Shown piece by piece: positions 54,303 to 64,000 of a DNA stretch of 64,000 nucleotides (within the stretch, counting starts at the first letter, position 1; every line of letters starts with the position of its first letter). The stretch comes from Roseibaca calidilacus. GTDB lineage: Bacteria; Pseudomonadota; Alphaproteobacteria; Rhodobacterales; Rhodobacteraceae. The position numbers and the translations under genes are program-made. The notes below the pieces were generated by a model. The model made no database searches, had not been told where the DNA came from, and worked only from the letters and a program-made list of their open reading frames with translations. Where the stretch lies: positions 2,189,501-2,253,500 of the forward strand of contig NZ_FBYC01000004.1 in the NCBI RefSeq assembly GCF_001517585.1, read 5' to 3'.

Positions 54303-54330
54303 CCGGGTCAAATCTCAGTGGCAATCAACA
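54303..54330 (-). repeat. Right terminal inverted repeat of IS21 element
   Basis: A 28-bp repeat, the exact reverse complement of 51737-51764, ending CAATCAACA at 54330. Confidence 0.95.
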
Positions 54331-54636
54331 GGCGCGGCTTGTGCTTGAAAACAGCAAAACTGCTGACCTTACCTTGACGCCTGATCGGGTCACACCCGGC
54401 TAATTCGGCACTTGCCATCAAACAGGGATATATAGAGTAACTTTGCCGATACTGCTGAATTTGCAGTCGCTTAGGGAGGGTATGCGGCGCATCGAATCGC
54501 TTGGGCGTGCAGTCATATGCCCCATCCACAATTGCCGCAAAATCACCCGAAACGGGACGGTAATTTCCCTACCAGTGCCGCATTTCTGCCCCGGCCAATA
54601 ATCATGGTTAACACATCAAACAACGAGGCAGTTACC
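54331..54636. other. Gap right of the IS, no gene seen
   Basis: This AT-richer 306-base stretch has no frame with recognisable similarity. A 73-codon minus-strand frame (54308-54529) runs into the IS end and looks accidental. It does not encode the missing start of the DUF4041 gene. Confidence 0.5.
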
Positions 54637-54789
54637 ATGAAACCGACCCCGCAGACCCCTCGCCCCTCTTTGGCACTGGATGCGATTCTGTCCATCAAGG
54701 GCATGCCACGCCGCCTGAGCGAGCGTTACGACGCGCTTGAACTGGAACGTGACGAAGCCCTGCCCAAGCGCGGGCATATCAGACACTGA
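54637..54789 (+). CDS. Small hypothetical protein next to mipZ
   Basis: This 50-residue protein (MKPTPQTPRPSLALDAILSIKG, then MPRRLSERYDALELERDEALPKR) has an acidic/basic helical C-terminal half. ACGAGGCAG precedes the ATG. It overlaps the 3' end of convergent mipZ by 11 bases. I do not recognise the family. Codon use and base composition fit the chromosome better than the IS patch. Confidence 0.5.
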   Translation: MKPTPQTPRPSLALDAILSIKGMPRRLSERYDALELERDEALPKRGHIRH

Positions 54790-55588
54790 CCGTCACACCC
54801 GGCAAATTCAGCGCGGTCAGAAGGTCGCGCACCTCTTGCCGGGCGGCGATATGGGACATGGTCATTGTCTCACCGCCGACATCTTTCAGGTCAAGCAATG
54901 TCAGGCCCTTGGGGAACAGTTCGCGGAAGATCACCCGCTCGCTGAAGCCCGGCGCAATGCGAAACCCAATCCGCTTGGCCAATTCTTCCAGCGCCGCGCC
55001 GACCTTGCGCTTGTTGTGCATGGCGGTGGTGCCCAGACGGTTGCGCAGCACGATCCAATCCAGCGGGCGCATCCCCGCTTCGGCGCGGGTTTGGCGCGCT
55101 TTCCAGACCATTTCGGAATAAATTGACGGGGCCAGCACGCGGCCCGTGTCCGGGTCCGTCCGGGCCAGCAGGTCAAAGTCGATAAAGCTGTCATTGATGG
55201 GCGTAATCAGCGTGTTGGCGACCGAATGCGCGAATTGGCTGTAGCGGGTATGTGACCCCGGACAGTCGATCAGCAGGAAATCAAACTGGTCCTGCGCGGC
55301 TTCCAGCACCGCGCTCATCCGGGCATCGGCAAGGTTCGCGCCCGCGGGAAGGGTGGCGGCATCAAGCTCTGGCAAGGGCATGAAGACGGGGCAAGGCAGA
55401 TCATGCGCGTCCCGCGCCATGAAGGCACGACGATTCTCGATATAGCGGCCAAAGCTAAGCTGGCGCAGATCCAGATCCATCGCCGCCACGCGCCAACCCA
55501 TCCGCGCCAGCGCAACAGAGACATGCATCGACATGGTCGATTTGCCCGACCCGCCCTTCTCATTGCCGATGGTGATGATATGCGTCAC
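54779..55588 (-). CDS. mipZ: Division-plane positioning ATPase MipZ
   Basis: This 269-residue ParA-like ATPase forms bipolar gradients and blocks FtsZ away from midcell in alphaproteobacteria. It has the deviant Walker A GNEKGGSGKSTMSMHVSVAL at residues 8-27, switch region MDLDLRQLSFGRYIENR, IDCPGSHTRYS and MRPLDWIVLRNRLG. The chosen start is GTG at 55588 (preceded by CGGGGAACAAAC), which gives V/MTHIITIGNEKGG. An in-frame ATG at 55618 is possible. Confidence 0.93.
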   Translation of the reverse strand: MTHIITIGNEKGGSGKSTMSMHVSVALARMGWRVAAMDLDLRQLSFGRYIENRRAFMARDAHDLPCPVFMPLPELDAATLPAGANLADARMSAVLEAAQDQFDFLLIDCPGSHTRYSQFAHSVANTLITPINDSFIDFDLLARTDPDTGRVLAPSIYSEMVWKARQTRAEAGMRPLDWIVLRNRLGTTAMHNKRKVGAALEELAKRIGFRIAPGFSERVIFRELFPKGLTLLDLKDVGGETMTMSHIAARQEVRDLLTALNLPGVTVSV

Positions 55589-55660
55589 GTTTGTTCCCCG
55601 CTTGTTCGAAGGGCACACCTACGCCGGGCCGACGCTTGGTGCAAGCGGGCGGCAGGTATG

Positions 55661-55693
55661 AAAAAAGGCGCAAAGACCTGTGCCCTTGCGCCC
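55661..55693 (-). terminator. Rho-independent terminator of rpmE
   Basis: On the minus strand GGCGCAA pairs with TTGCGCC, followed by TTTTTT, 23 bases after the rpmE stop. Confidence 0.85.
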
Positions 55694-55715
55694 CGTGTTT
55701 CGTTTCGGACCGGGT

Positions 55716-55937
55716 TTAGAAGCCCAAACCGGCGTATTTGTTCTTGAACTTCGACACACGGCCACCGGCGTCCATCAGGCGGGTGCTGCCGCCGGTCCAT
55801 GCCGGGTGCACGGAAGGGTCGATATCCAGCGCCAGCGTATCGCCTTCGGCGCCCCAGGTCGATTTCATCTGGACAATCGTGCCGTCGGTCATCTTGACGT
55901 TAATCAAGTGATAATCGGGATGCGTATCTGCTTTCAT
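55716..55937 (-). CDS. rpmE: 50S ribosomal protein L31 (Cys-less form)
   Basis: This 73-residue L31 ([20 protein letters not shown], then [28 protein letters not shown]) lacks the CxxC pairs of the zinc-binding form, so it does not need zinc. It follows rplS by 11 bases on the same strand, forming a small ribosomal operon. Confidence 0.97.
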   Translation of the reverse strand: MKADTHPDYHLINVKMTDGTIVQMKSTWGAEGDTLALDIDPSVHPAWTGGSTRLMDAGGRVSKFKNKYAGLGF

Positions 55938-55948
55938 GGTCGCGCTCC

Positions 55949-56329
55949 TCAGGCTTGGTCTTTTAGCTGACGGTAGTTGGTCTTTTCGGCGATACGCGCC
56001 GATTTGCCACGACGATCACGCAGGTAATACAGTTTCGCACGACGCACCTTGCCGCGGCGAACCACTTCGATGCTGTCGATATTGGTCGAATACAGCGGGA
56101 AGATACGTTCCACGCCTTCGCCAAAAGAGATTTTGCGCACGGTGAACGAGGCGGCAATGCCGGTTCCGTGACGACGGCTGATGCAGACGCCTTCAAAGTT
56201 CTGCACGCGCGAACGGGTGCCTTCGGTCACTTTATAGCCGACGCGAATGGTGTCGCCGGACTTGAAATCCGGGATGGTCTTGCCGAGTTCAGCGATCTGC
56301 TCGGCCTCTAGCTGTGCGATCAGGTTCAT
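55949..56329 (-). CDS. rplS: 50S ribosomal protein L19
   Basis: This 126-residue L19 ([79 protein letters not shown]) contacts the 30S-50S interface. The start is the ATG at 56329. The usual partners rpsP, rimM and trmD are not adjacent here. Confidence 0.98.
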   Translation of the reverse strand: MNLIAQLEAEQIAELGKTIPDFKSGDTIRVGYKVTEGTRSRVQNFEGVCISRRHGTGIAASFTVRKISFGEGVERIFPLYSTNIDSIEVVRRGKVRRAKLYYLRDRRGKSARIAEKTNYRQLKDQA

Positions 56330-56559
56330 CGCATGTCCTTTCATATATCCGTGGTTTGCCCACGTCTTGATGATGCCGGTCAGAGCTCTGGTCTTCGACC
56401 GGGTCCACCGCAGTGCCCGCCAGAGAATGCCCAAACGTATTTATCCGCGCTGTTGACCCGGTTTGCCCCGACCGAAGCTAGGGGGCTGCACACGCCAAAC
56501 AGGCCATAACCCGATTCCGGGTATGACAGCGCGGGCTATAGGCTTTTCGCCCAACTGCG

Positions 56560-56991
56560 TCAAGCGTTGGTGGGTATATCAAAGCCCGGCGGCGCAAGGG
56601 TGAAGCCGTCGAACCGAAAGCCGGGCGATACGGTGCAGCCGACCAGCGACCACTCCCCCATCGATTCGGCGGCCTGCCAATGATGCGGCGGCACGATGGC
56701 TTGCGGCCTGTGGCCCTGCATCACATCGCCCAGAACGGTGCGGTTGGCCGGGCCTTCGTCGCTGGCCGCGATGTGCAGCGCCAAGGGGCTTCCCGAGTGA
56801 AAATGCCAGATTTCGGCGGCATCGACCTTGTGCCAATGGCTGCGCTCTGTGGCTTGCAACAGGAACAAGATGGCGGTGCCTGCCGGGCGCGCATTGGCCT
56901 CGGCCTCGGCCATCCATGTCTGACGATACCAGCCGCCCTCTGGGTGAGGTTCCAGCCTGAAACGGGCGATCAACTCGGCAGCGGTGGTCAT
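56560..56991 (-). CDS. Cupin domain protein (DUF985)
   Basis: This 143-residue small beta-barrel protein has LIARFRLEPHPEGGWYRQTW, then SHWHKVDAAEIWHFHSGSPL with the cupin His pair, and SLVGCTVSPGFRFDGFTLA. The family's role is not established; some members bind sugars or metals. The start at 56991 removes a non-conserved extension that would overlap the transporter gene. Confidence 0.88.
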   Translation of the reverse strand: MTTAAELIARFRLEPHPEGGWYRQTWMAEAEANARPAGTAILFLLQATERSHWHKVDAAEIWHFHSGSPLALHIAASDEGPANRTVLGDVMQGHRPQAIVPPHHWQAAESMGEWSLVGCTVSPGFRFDGFTLAPPGFDIPTNA

Positions 56992-57002
56992 GATGCGTCC
57001 TT

Positions 57003-57787
57003 TCAGCCCAGAAGTGCGGTCAACCCGTCCCAAACCAGCTTGATGCCGACCAACCCGATCATGCCATACATCAGCGGGTAAAACACCTCTGCGCGCAGGT
57101 GTTTCACGATCCGCGCCCCCAGCAGGGTAGAGCCGACCGCCAAGGGCAGCAACACCAGCGCGCTTGTCAGCGTGGCCGTGTTGAACTGACCCAAGGCCGC
57201 ATAAGGCACCAGCTTGACCACGTTCACGGCAGAGAAGAAAATGACCGTCGTCCCGGTATAAATACGCGGATCAAAGCCAAGCGGCAGGGCATAGACCTGA
57301 AAGGGCGGACCGCCCGCATGGGCGACGAAACTGGTAAAGCCCGCGACCCCGCCCCAGAAGGTGCCCCGCGTGGCGCTTTGCCCGCGTGGGGCGACCGGCC
57401 CGCCGCGCCGGTCCAGCACCATGCGCGCGACAAAGCCCAGCGCTACAATCCCCACCAGCAGGCGCACCATTGCTTCGGGCGTGTAGGCCGCCGTCAGGCC
57501 GCCCAAGGCGATCCCTAGCAACGCGCCGGGCAGTGTGTGCCACAGGGTTGCGCGGTCAAACCATCCGCGCCACGCCCAAAGGCTGACGGCATCCATCATC
57601 AGCAGCACCGGCAATAGCAGCGCCGCCGCTTGCACCGGCGACATGGCCAGCGACAGGATCGGAACGCCCATCAGCGCGAAGGCCCCGCCAAGCCCGCCCT
57701 TGGACAGCCCAACAAGAAAGACCGCGACAAGCGCCGCGGTCAGACTTGTAACATCGCTGAACAGGGTCAGACCGGCAACAGCCTGCA

Positions 57788-57788
<1 letters not shown>
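57003..57788 (-). CDS. TauE/SafE (TSUP) family transporter
   Basis: This 261-residue membrane protein has about eight helices. Conserved parts are LVGLSKGGLGGAFALMGVPILSLAMSP and VAGFTSFVAHAGGPPFQVYALPLGFDPRIYTGTTVIFF. Members export or import organosulfur or sulfite-type anions. Its ATG overlaps the stop of guaB (TGATG), so it is cotranscribed, although no functional link with IMP dehydrogenase is known. Confidence 0.92.
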
Positions 57789-60293
<2,505 letters not shown>

Positions 60294-60297
<4 letters not shown>

Positions 60298-60953
60298 GCA
60301 GCTTGGTCTTTCAGATGGTCGGGCAAGGCGCGGTAATCGTCGAACCGGAACTGGTGATACATGTCTTCCGGGGCAGTTTGGCGGTAGCCCTCGGTGAACA
60401 GCCCAAAGCGCGCGCCGGCACGCGCGGCGGTCTCGGAATCCGTTTCGCTATCGCCGATATAGGTGATCTGGGACAGGGTCAGACCCAGCCCCGTGACCAC
60501 AGCCATCAGGGGGGCGGGGTCGGGCTTGGCCACGGGCAGGCTGTCGCCGCCGATAACCACGGCAAACAGCTTCTCCCAGCCCAGATGCGCCAGCACCGCG
60601 CGGGTTGGCCCCAAGGGTTTGTTGGTGCACAGGCCAAGGGCGAAACCACTGGCGCGCAAGCCCTCCAGCACATCCACCACGCCGGGGTAAATGCGCGTAT
60701 TCTCATGCGCGCGTTCGTAGAAATGCAAAAAGCGCTTGTGCAGATGGTCGGTGCGAGCGGGGTCATTGCCGCCCGTCACGGCATGCTCCATCCGCTCTAC
60801 GAACACGCGCGCGCCACGCCCGACAAAGCTGCGTGATTGCGCGAAGGTGACCAATGGCAGCCCCTCGCCCTGCAAGACCGCGTTGGCGGCGGCGTGAATG
60901 TCGGGCGCGCTGTCAATCAGCGTGCCGTCCAGATCGAAGATGACCGCTTTCAC
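60294..60953 (-). CDS. gph: Phosphoglycolate phosphatase
   Basis: This 219-residue HAD hydrolase has the catalytic DLDGTLIDSAPD near residue 7, TNKPLGPTRAVL and YIGDSETDSETAARAG. It dephosphorylates 2-phosphoglycolate. Its start overlaps the rpe stop, and its stop overlaps the tehA-like ATG, so rpe-gph-tehA form a coupled run. Confidence 0.92.
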
Positions 60954-61648
60954 ACGACCGCCCCGGTCACGCTTTCAGCCGCAGCGCGTATGGCACGGAT
61001 ATTGGCGCCATAAGGCGCAGGGTCCGTAACCGACCCACCCTTGAACACGGCAGAGCCTGCGACCAACACATCCGCGCCCGCACGGGCCATGATGGGGGCG
61101 GTGTCGGGCGTGATGCCGCCGTCAATCTCTATGTGGATGGGCCGGTCCCCGATCAGCGCGCGCAGACGCCGCACCTTGTCAGTCATGTCGATGAAAGCCT
61201 GCCCGCCGAAACCGGGGTTCACCGTCATCACGCAAACCAAATCCAGCAGGTCCAGCAGGTTCTCCACCCCGTCCAGCCCCGTGCCGGGGTTCAGCGCCAG
61301 CCCGGCCTTGGCCCCGGTCGCACGGATCGCCTGCAACGTGCGGTGAATATGCGGCCCCGCTTCCATATGCGCGGTGATGATATCGGCCCCGGCCTTGGCA
61401 AAGCCTTCGATATATGGGTCCACCGGTGCAATCATCAGATGCACATCCATCACGCCGCGAATATGCGGGCGAATGGCGGCGCAGGTGGCCGGGCCAAAGG
61501 TAATGTTGGGCACGAAATGCCCATCCATCACATCGACATGCACCCAATCCGCGCCCTGATCCTCGACCGCGCGGCATTCGGCCCCGAAATTGGCGAAATC
61601 GGCGGCAAGGATAGAGGGGGCGATCTTGATGGCGCGGGAAAAGCTCAT
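60950..61648 (-). CDS. rpe: Ribulose-phosphate 3-epimerase
   Basis: This 232-residue TIM-barrel enzyme interconverts ribulose- and xylulose-5-phosphate. It has IAPSILAADFANFG, WVHVDVMDGHFVPNITFGP, HLMIAPVDPYIEGFAKAGAD, MTVNPGFGGQAFI and EIDGGITPDTAPIMARAGADVLVAGSAVF. The ATG at 61648 is the family start. It is coupled with gph by a four-base overlap. Confidence 0.97.
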   Translation of the reverse strand: MSFSRAIKIAPSILAADFANFGAECRAVEDQGADWVHVDVMDGHFVPNITFGPATCAAIRPHIRGVMDVHLMIAPVDPYIEGFAKAGADIITAHMEAGPHIHRTLQAIRATGAKAGLALNPGTGLDGVENLLDLLDLVCVMTVNPGFGGQAFIDMTDKVRRLRALIGDRPIHIEIDGGITPDTAPIMARAGADVLVAGSAVFKGGSVTDPAPYGANIRAIRAAAESVTGAVV

Positions 61649-61795
61649 ATGCGGACCTTCATGTCTTGAGTCGTGATTACGCGCCCGTATTACGCCCGTC
61701 GCGGGGCAAATGCACCCCCGCGCCCGATGCCGTGTTGCGACAAATATTCCCGCCCGCAGCCATTCGCGCACCAGACAAAAGCGTCCGCGCGGCGA

Positions 61796-62743
61796 TTACA
61801 CCGCAAATTTGGCCAGACGCGCCGCACGCAGGCGCGCGAAATCATCGCCAGCATGGTAGCTGGAGCGCGTCAGCGGCGTGGCAGAGACCATCAGGAACCC
61901 TTTGCCAAGCGCTGCCTTCTCGTAGCTTTTGAATTCTTCCGGGGTGACGAACCGGTCAACCCGGTGGTGGCGCGGGGTTGGTTGCAGATATTGCCCGATC
62001 GTCATGAAATCGATATCGGCGCTGCGCATGTCATCCATGACCTGCAACACGCCTTGGCGTTCCTCGCCCAAACCCACCATGATGCCGGATTTGGTGAACA
62101 TTGTCGGGTCCAGTTCCTTGACCCGCTGCAACAGACGCAGGCTGTGGAAATAGCGCGCGCCGGGGCGCACGGTAGGATACAGGCCGGGCACGGTTTCCAG
62201 ATTATGGTTGAACACGTCTGGCCGTGCGGCGACCACAGTTTCCAAGGCGGATGGCGCGCATTTCAGGAAATCCGGCGTCAGGATCTCGATCGTCGTGTCG
62301 GGGCTGCGGTGGCGCACGGCGCGGATGGTCTGTGCGAAATGTTCAGCGCCGCCATCGGCCAGATCGTCGCGGTCCACGCTGGTGATGACCACATGTTTCA
62401 GACCCAGCTTTTCGACCGCATGCGCCACGCGCCCCGGCTCGAACGCGTCCAGCGTGTCGGGGCGGCCGGTGGCGACATTGCAGAATGTGCAACCGCGTGT
62501 GCAGATCTCGCCCATGATCATCATCGTGGCATGGCCTTGGGACCAGCATTCGCCCACGTTTGGGCAGCCCGCTTCTTCGCAGACCGTGGTCAGCTTGTGT
62601 TCGCGCATGATCTTGTGGGTTTCGGCATAGCCCGCGCCGCCGGGGGCCTTGACCCGAATCCAGTCGGGCTTCTTCGGCTGCGCCTGCACCGGGCGATGGG
62701 CTTTTTCCGGGTGGCGTTGGTCGGGCAGTTTCAGGTCGCGCAC
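61796..62743 (-). CDS. lipA: Lipoyl synthase
   Basis: This 315-residue radical-SAM enzyme inserts two sulfurs into octanoyl groups. It carries the auxiliary-cluster cysteines in [13 protein letters not shown], the radical-SAM [10 protein letters not shown] and the C-terminal Ser-containing motif TRSSYHAG. Length and motifs are complete. It lies near no other lipoate gene in the window. Confidence 0.98.
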   Translation of the reverse strand: MRDLKLPDQRHPEKAHRPVQAQPKKPDWIRVKAPGGAGYAETHKIMREHKLTTVCEEAGCPNVGECWSQGHATMMIMGEICTRGCTFCNVATGRPDTLDAFEPGRVAHAVEKLGLKHVVITSVDRDDLADGGAEHFAQTIRAVRHRSPDTTIEILTPDFLKCAPSALETVVAARPDVFNHNLETVPGLYPTVRPGARYFHSLRLLQRVKELDPTMFTKSGIMVGLGEERQGVLQVMDDMRSADIDFMTIGQYLQPTPRHHRVDRFVTPEEFKSYEKAALGKGFLMVSATPLTRSSYHAGDDFARLRAARLAKFAV

Positions 62744-62831
62744 GGGCTGTCCTCCTCAGAACTGTTTTGTCACATAACCCGGTTGGCAGGCAAAAACAAC
62801 GCAAGCCCGGAATGCCGGATATGCATTGCGC

Positions 62832-63767
62832 TCATGTCGTGGGCGCAATTTGTCGCGCCTGCGCGATCAGCGCCTGCGCGGCCTGTTCGATATGGTCGGC
62901 CAATTCATCGAACCAGTCCACCTGAGAGCTGCCCGCACGGCGAACCAGCGTGATCTGGCGCGCGGGTTCAGGTGCATCGAACCGTTGCAGGGCCAGCGCG
63001 GGGGTGCCGCGTGTTTCCGTGGCCAGTGCGATCTCGGGCAGAAAGGTCAGGCCGAACCCCTGCGCCACAAGGCCGCACAAGGTCGACAATGACGAGGCCC
63101 CAAGATCCAGCCGGGTCTGGCGGCGGTCCAGCGCGCAAACCTCCAGCGCCTGATCGGCAAGGCAATGCCCCTCATCCAGCAACAACAGTTGGTCCGGCGG
63201 CAAACCGACCGGGCGCAGCGCTTCGGGGTTTGCACCCAAAGCGTCCAGCCGCGCGGCACTGCCTGCCAGCACGAAGCGATCCGTGAACAGCGGTTGCGCG
63301 ATCAAGTCGGGCGCAAGGGGTGGGTCTGCCATGACAACCGCATCCAGCACGCCGCCGCGCAGACCTTCCAGAAGAGTCGCGGTTTGCGCCTCGCGCAGGC
63401 GCAACTCGCGCGTGATATCGGCGGCGCGCAAGGCCGCCAGCGTGCCCGGCAGCAGATAGGGCGCCACCGTGGGGATCATCCCGATGTTCAACTCGCCAAG
63501 GCCGCGGGCATGGCGGGCGTCGGCCTCCAACTCCATCGCCTCGGACAGGATACGATTGGCCCGGTCCAGCACGCTGCGCCCCGCGCGGGTCAGCCGCAAG
63601 TCGCGCGGGCTGCGTTCGATCAGCGCCGTTCCAAGGATGGCTTCCAGTTCCTTGATCTGCATGGACAGGGCGGGCTGGCTGACATTGACCAGCGCCGCCG
63701 CACGCCCGAAGCTGCGCGTCTCGGCCAAGGCGCGAAAGTAATGAAGTTGGCGCAGGGTAATCTTCAT
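62832..63767 (-). CDS. oxyR: LysR-family hydrogen peroxide regulator OxyR
   Basis: This 311-residue LysR regulator has the HTH ITLRQLHYFRALAETRSFGRAAALVNVSQPALSMQIK. The peroxide-sensing cysteine pair sits in LLLLDEGHCLADQALEVC, nine residues apart, the spacing of OxyR Cys199 and Cys208. Oxidation should form a disulfide and activate antioxidant genes. No katG or ahpC target is adjacent. The start is the ATG at 63767; a TTG two codons upstream was rejected. Confidence 0.93.
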   Translation of the reverse strand: MKITLRQLHYFRALAETRSFGRAAALVNVSQPALSMQIKELEAILGTALIERSPRDLRLTRAGRSVLDRANRILSEAMELEADARHARGLGELNIGMIPTVAPYLLPGTLAALRAADITRELRLREAQTATLLEGLRGGVLDAVVMADPPLAPDLIAQPLFTDRFVLAGSAARLDALGANPEALRPVGLPPDQLLLLDEGHCLADQALEVCALDRRQTRLDLGASSLSTLCGLVAQGFGLTFLPEIALATETRGTPALALQRFDAPEPARQITLVRRAGSSQVDWFDELADHIEQAAQALIAQARQIAPTT

Positions 63768-63813
63768 AAGCAAAAGCTATGCCCGACACAGGGGATGCAG
63801 GCAAATGCTTATG

Positions 63814-64000
63814 TCACCCGTCGATATCCAGCGCCAAGGCGTGAATGCGGCCAACAAGATCGGCACCCAGCGCGCTGTGAACGGCGCGATGGCGCGCCAG
63901 CCGCCCCATTTGCGCGAAATCCTCGGCGCGGATGCGCACGTTGAAATGGGTCTGCTCACCCTCGCGCCAGCCGCCATGGCCACGATGGCTTTCGCTGTCA
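63814..64000 (-). CDS. BolA family protein (partial)
   Basis: The C-terminal about 61 residues are present; the start is beyond the window. SHRGHGGWREGEQTHFNVRI, then FAQMGRLARHRAVHSALG and GRIHALALDID match BolA. BolA proteins pair with monothiol glutaredoxins in iron-sulfur and iron-response control. The conserved C-terminal His is present. Confidence 0.9.
   Translation of the reverse strand, partial: DSESHRGHGGWREGEQTHFNVRIRAEDFAQMGRLARHRAVHSALGADLVGRIHALALDIDG

Larger units (their letters stand above)
51737..54330 (+). mobile_element. IS21-family insertion sequence, 2594 bp
   Basis: The element is bounded by 28-bp perfect terminal inverted repeats beginning TGTTGATTGCCACTGAG (51737-51764 and 54303-54330). 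A second, inner pair of IS21-style repeats, TGTCATTGAGAATTGACCCA and its partner, sits inside each end. It carries istA and istB overlapping in the usual order. istA is broken into three frames, so the copy is probably not self-mobile. Flanks (ACCTGTGC on the left, GGCGCGGC on the right) show no target duplication. Confidence 0.93.

Noticed and set aside
51729-54338. Target-site duplication around the IS
   Set aside because: The eight bases on either side (ACCTGTGC and GGCGCGGC) do not match at any offset tried.
50359-54778. Integrative island at tRNA-Arg with att repeats
   Set aside because: No integrase and no repeat of the tRNA 3' end was found before mipZ.

Overview
This 64 kb window is high-GC chromosomal DNA from an alphaproteobacterium, most likely of the Rhodobacterales (Rhodobacteraceae/Roseobacter lineage). 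The evidence is the CckA hybrid kinase, MipZ, CarD, GcdH, FdxA, a MeaB and ribosomal protein genes in typical alphaproteobacterial form, a small DUF1127 protein, an RTX protein with a membrane-type N-terminus, and Rhodobacter-type gene neighbourhoods. Most of it is housekeeping DNA. No rRNA, CRISPR array or prophage was seen.

Layout. 1-8 kb: a partial tRNA 2-selenouridine synthase, DUF1127, a MocR regulator facing an omega-transaminase, glutaryl-CoA dehydrogenase with a wrecked LysR neighbour, and a CDF metal transporter. 7-18 kb: radA, cvpA, rsmB, cckA, the cobalamin nucleotide-loop genes cobT-cobS-cobC-cobU, a DMT exporter, yebC and carD. 18-30 kb: fdxA, an S4 protein, an SUV3-like helicase, then a persulfide-handling operon (persulfide dioxygenase, two YeeE/YedE halves, a TIGR01244 phosphatase/sulfurtransferase-like protein), an orphan FliM-like protein, a lytic transglycosylase and gatB. 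30-39 kb: pheS, a PAS-GAF-GGDEF protein, succinate-semialdehyde dehydrogenase, glnA-glnB, a split NAD(P)HX repair pair and tRNA-Leu. 39-50 kb: trigger factor, an RTX protein, rpsO, the phenylacetate genes paaR-paaK-paaI-paaG, hpd with an Lrp regulator, meaB, rpmB and tRNA-Arg. 50.4-54.8 kb: a small accessory patch with an IS21-family element that cuts off a GIY-YIG/DUF4041 gene. 54.8-64 kb: mipZ, rpmE, rplS, guaB, a TehA-like channel, gph, rpe, lipA, oxyR and a partial bolA.

How the genes work together. Three metabolic themes recur. The first is aromatic amino acid and phenylacetate breakdown (hpd, paaKIG, with a probable PaaR operator). The second is nitrogen and amine metabolism (glnA/glnB, omega-transaminase, SSADH, MocR). 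The third is reactive sulfur handling (the persulfide operon, whose promoter carries a near match to the SqrR/BigR-type operator).

The most unusual signal is inside the IS21 transposase gene istA. Two 38-base insertions, 539 bases apart, share their 5' end, a 13-base loop and their 3' end, while their stems differ by compensatory changes. Each shifts the reading frame by the same amount, and removing each would restore it. A third, in-frame 27-base palindromic insertion lies nearby. These look like copies of a small structured element that I cannot name. Other points worth a look are a probable leader peptide overlapping a terminator upstream of carD, the broken gcdR locus with an unknown gene in it, and the split epimerase/dehydratase pair.
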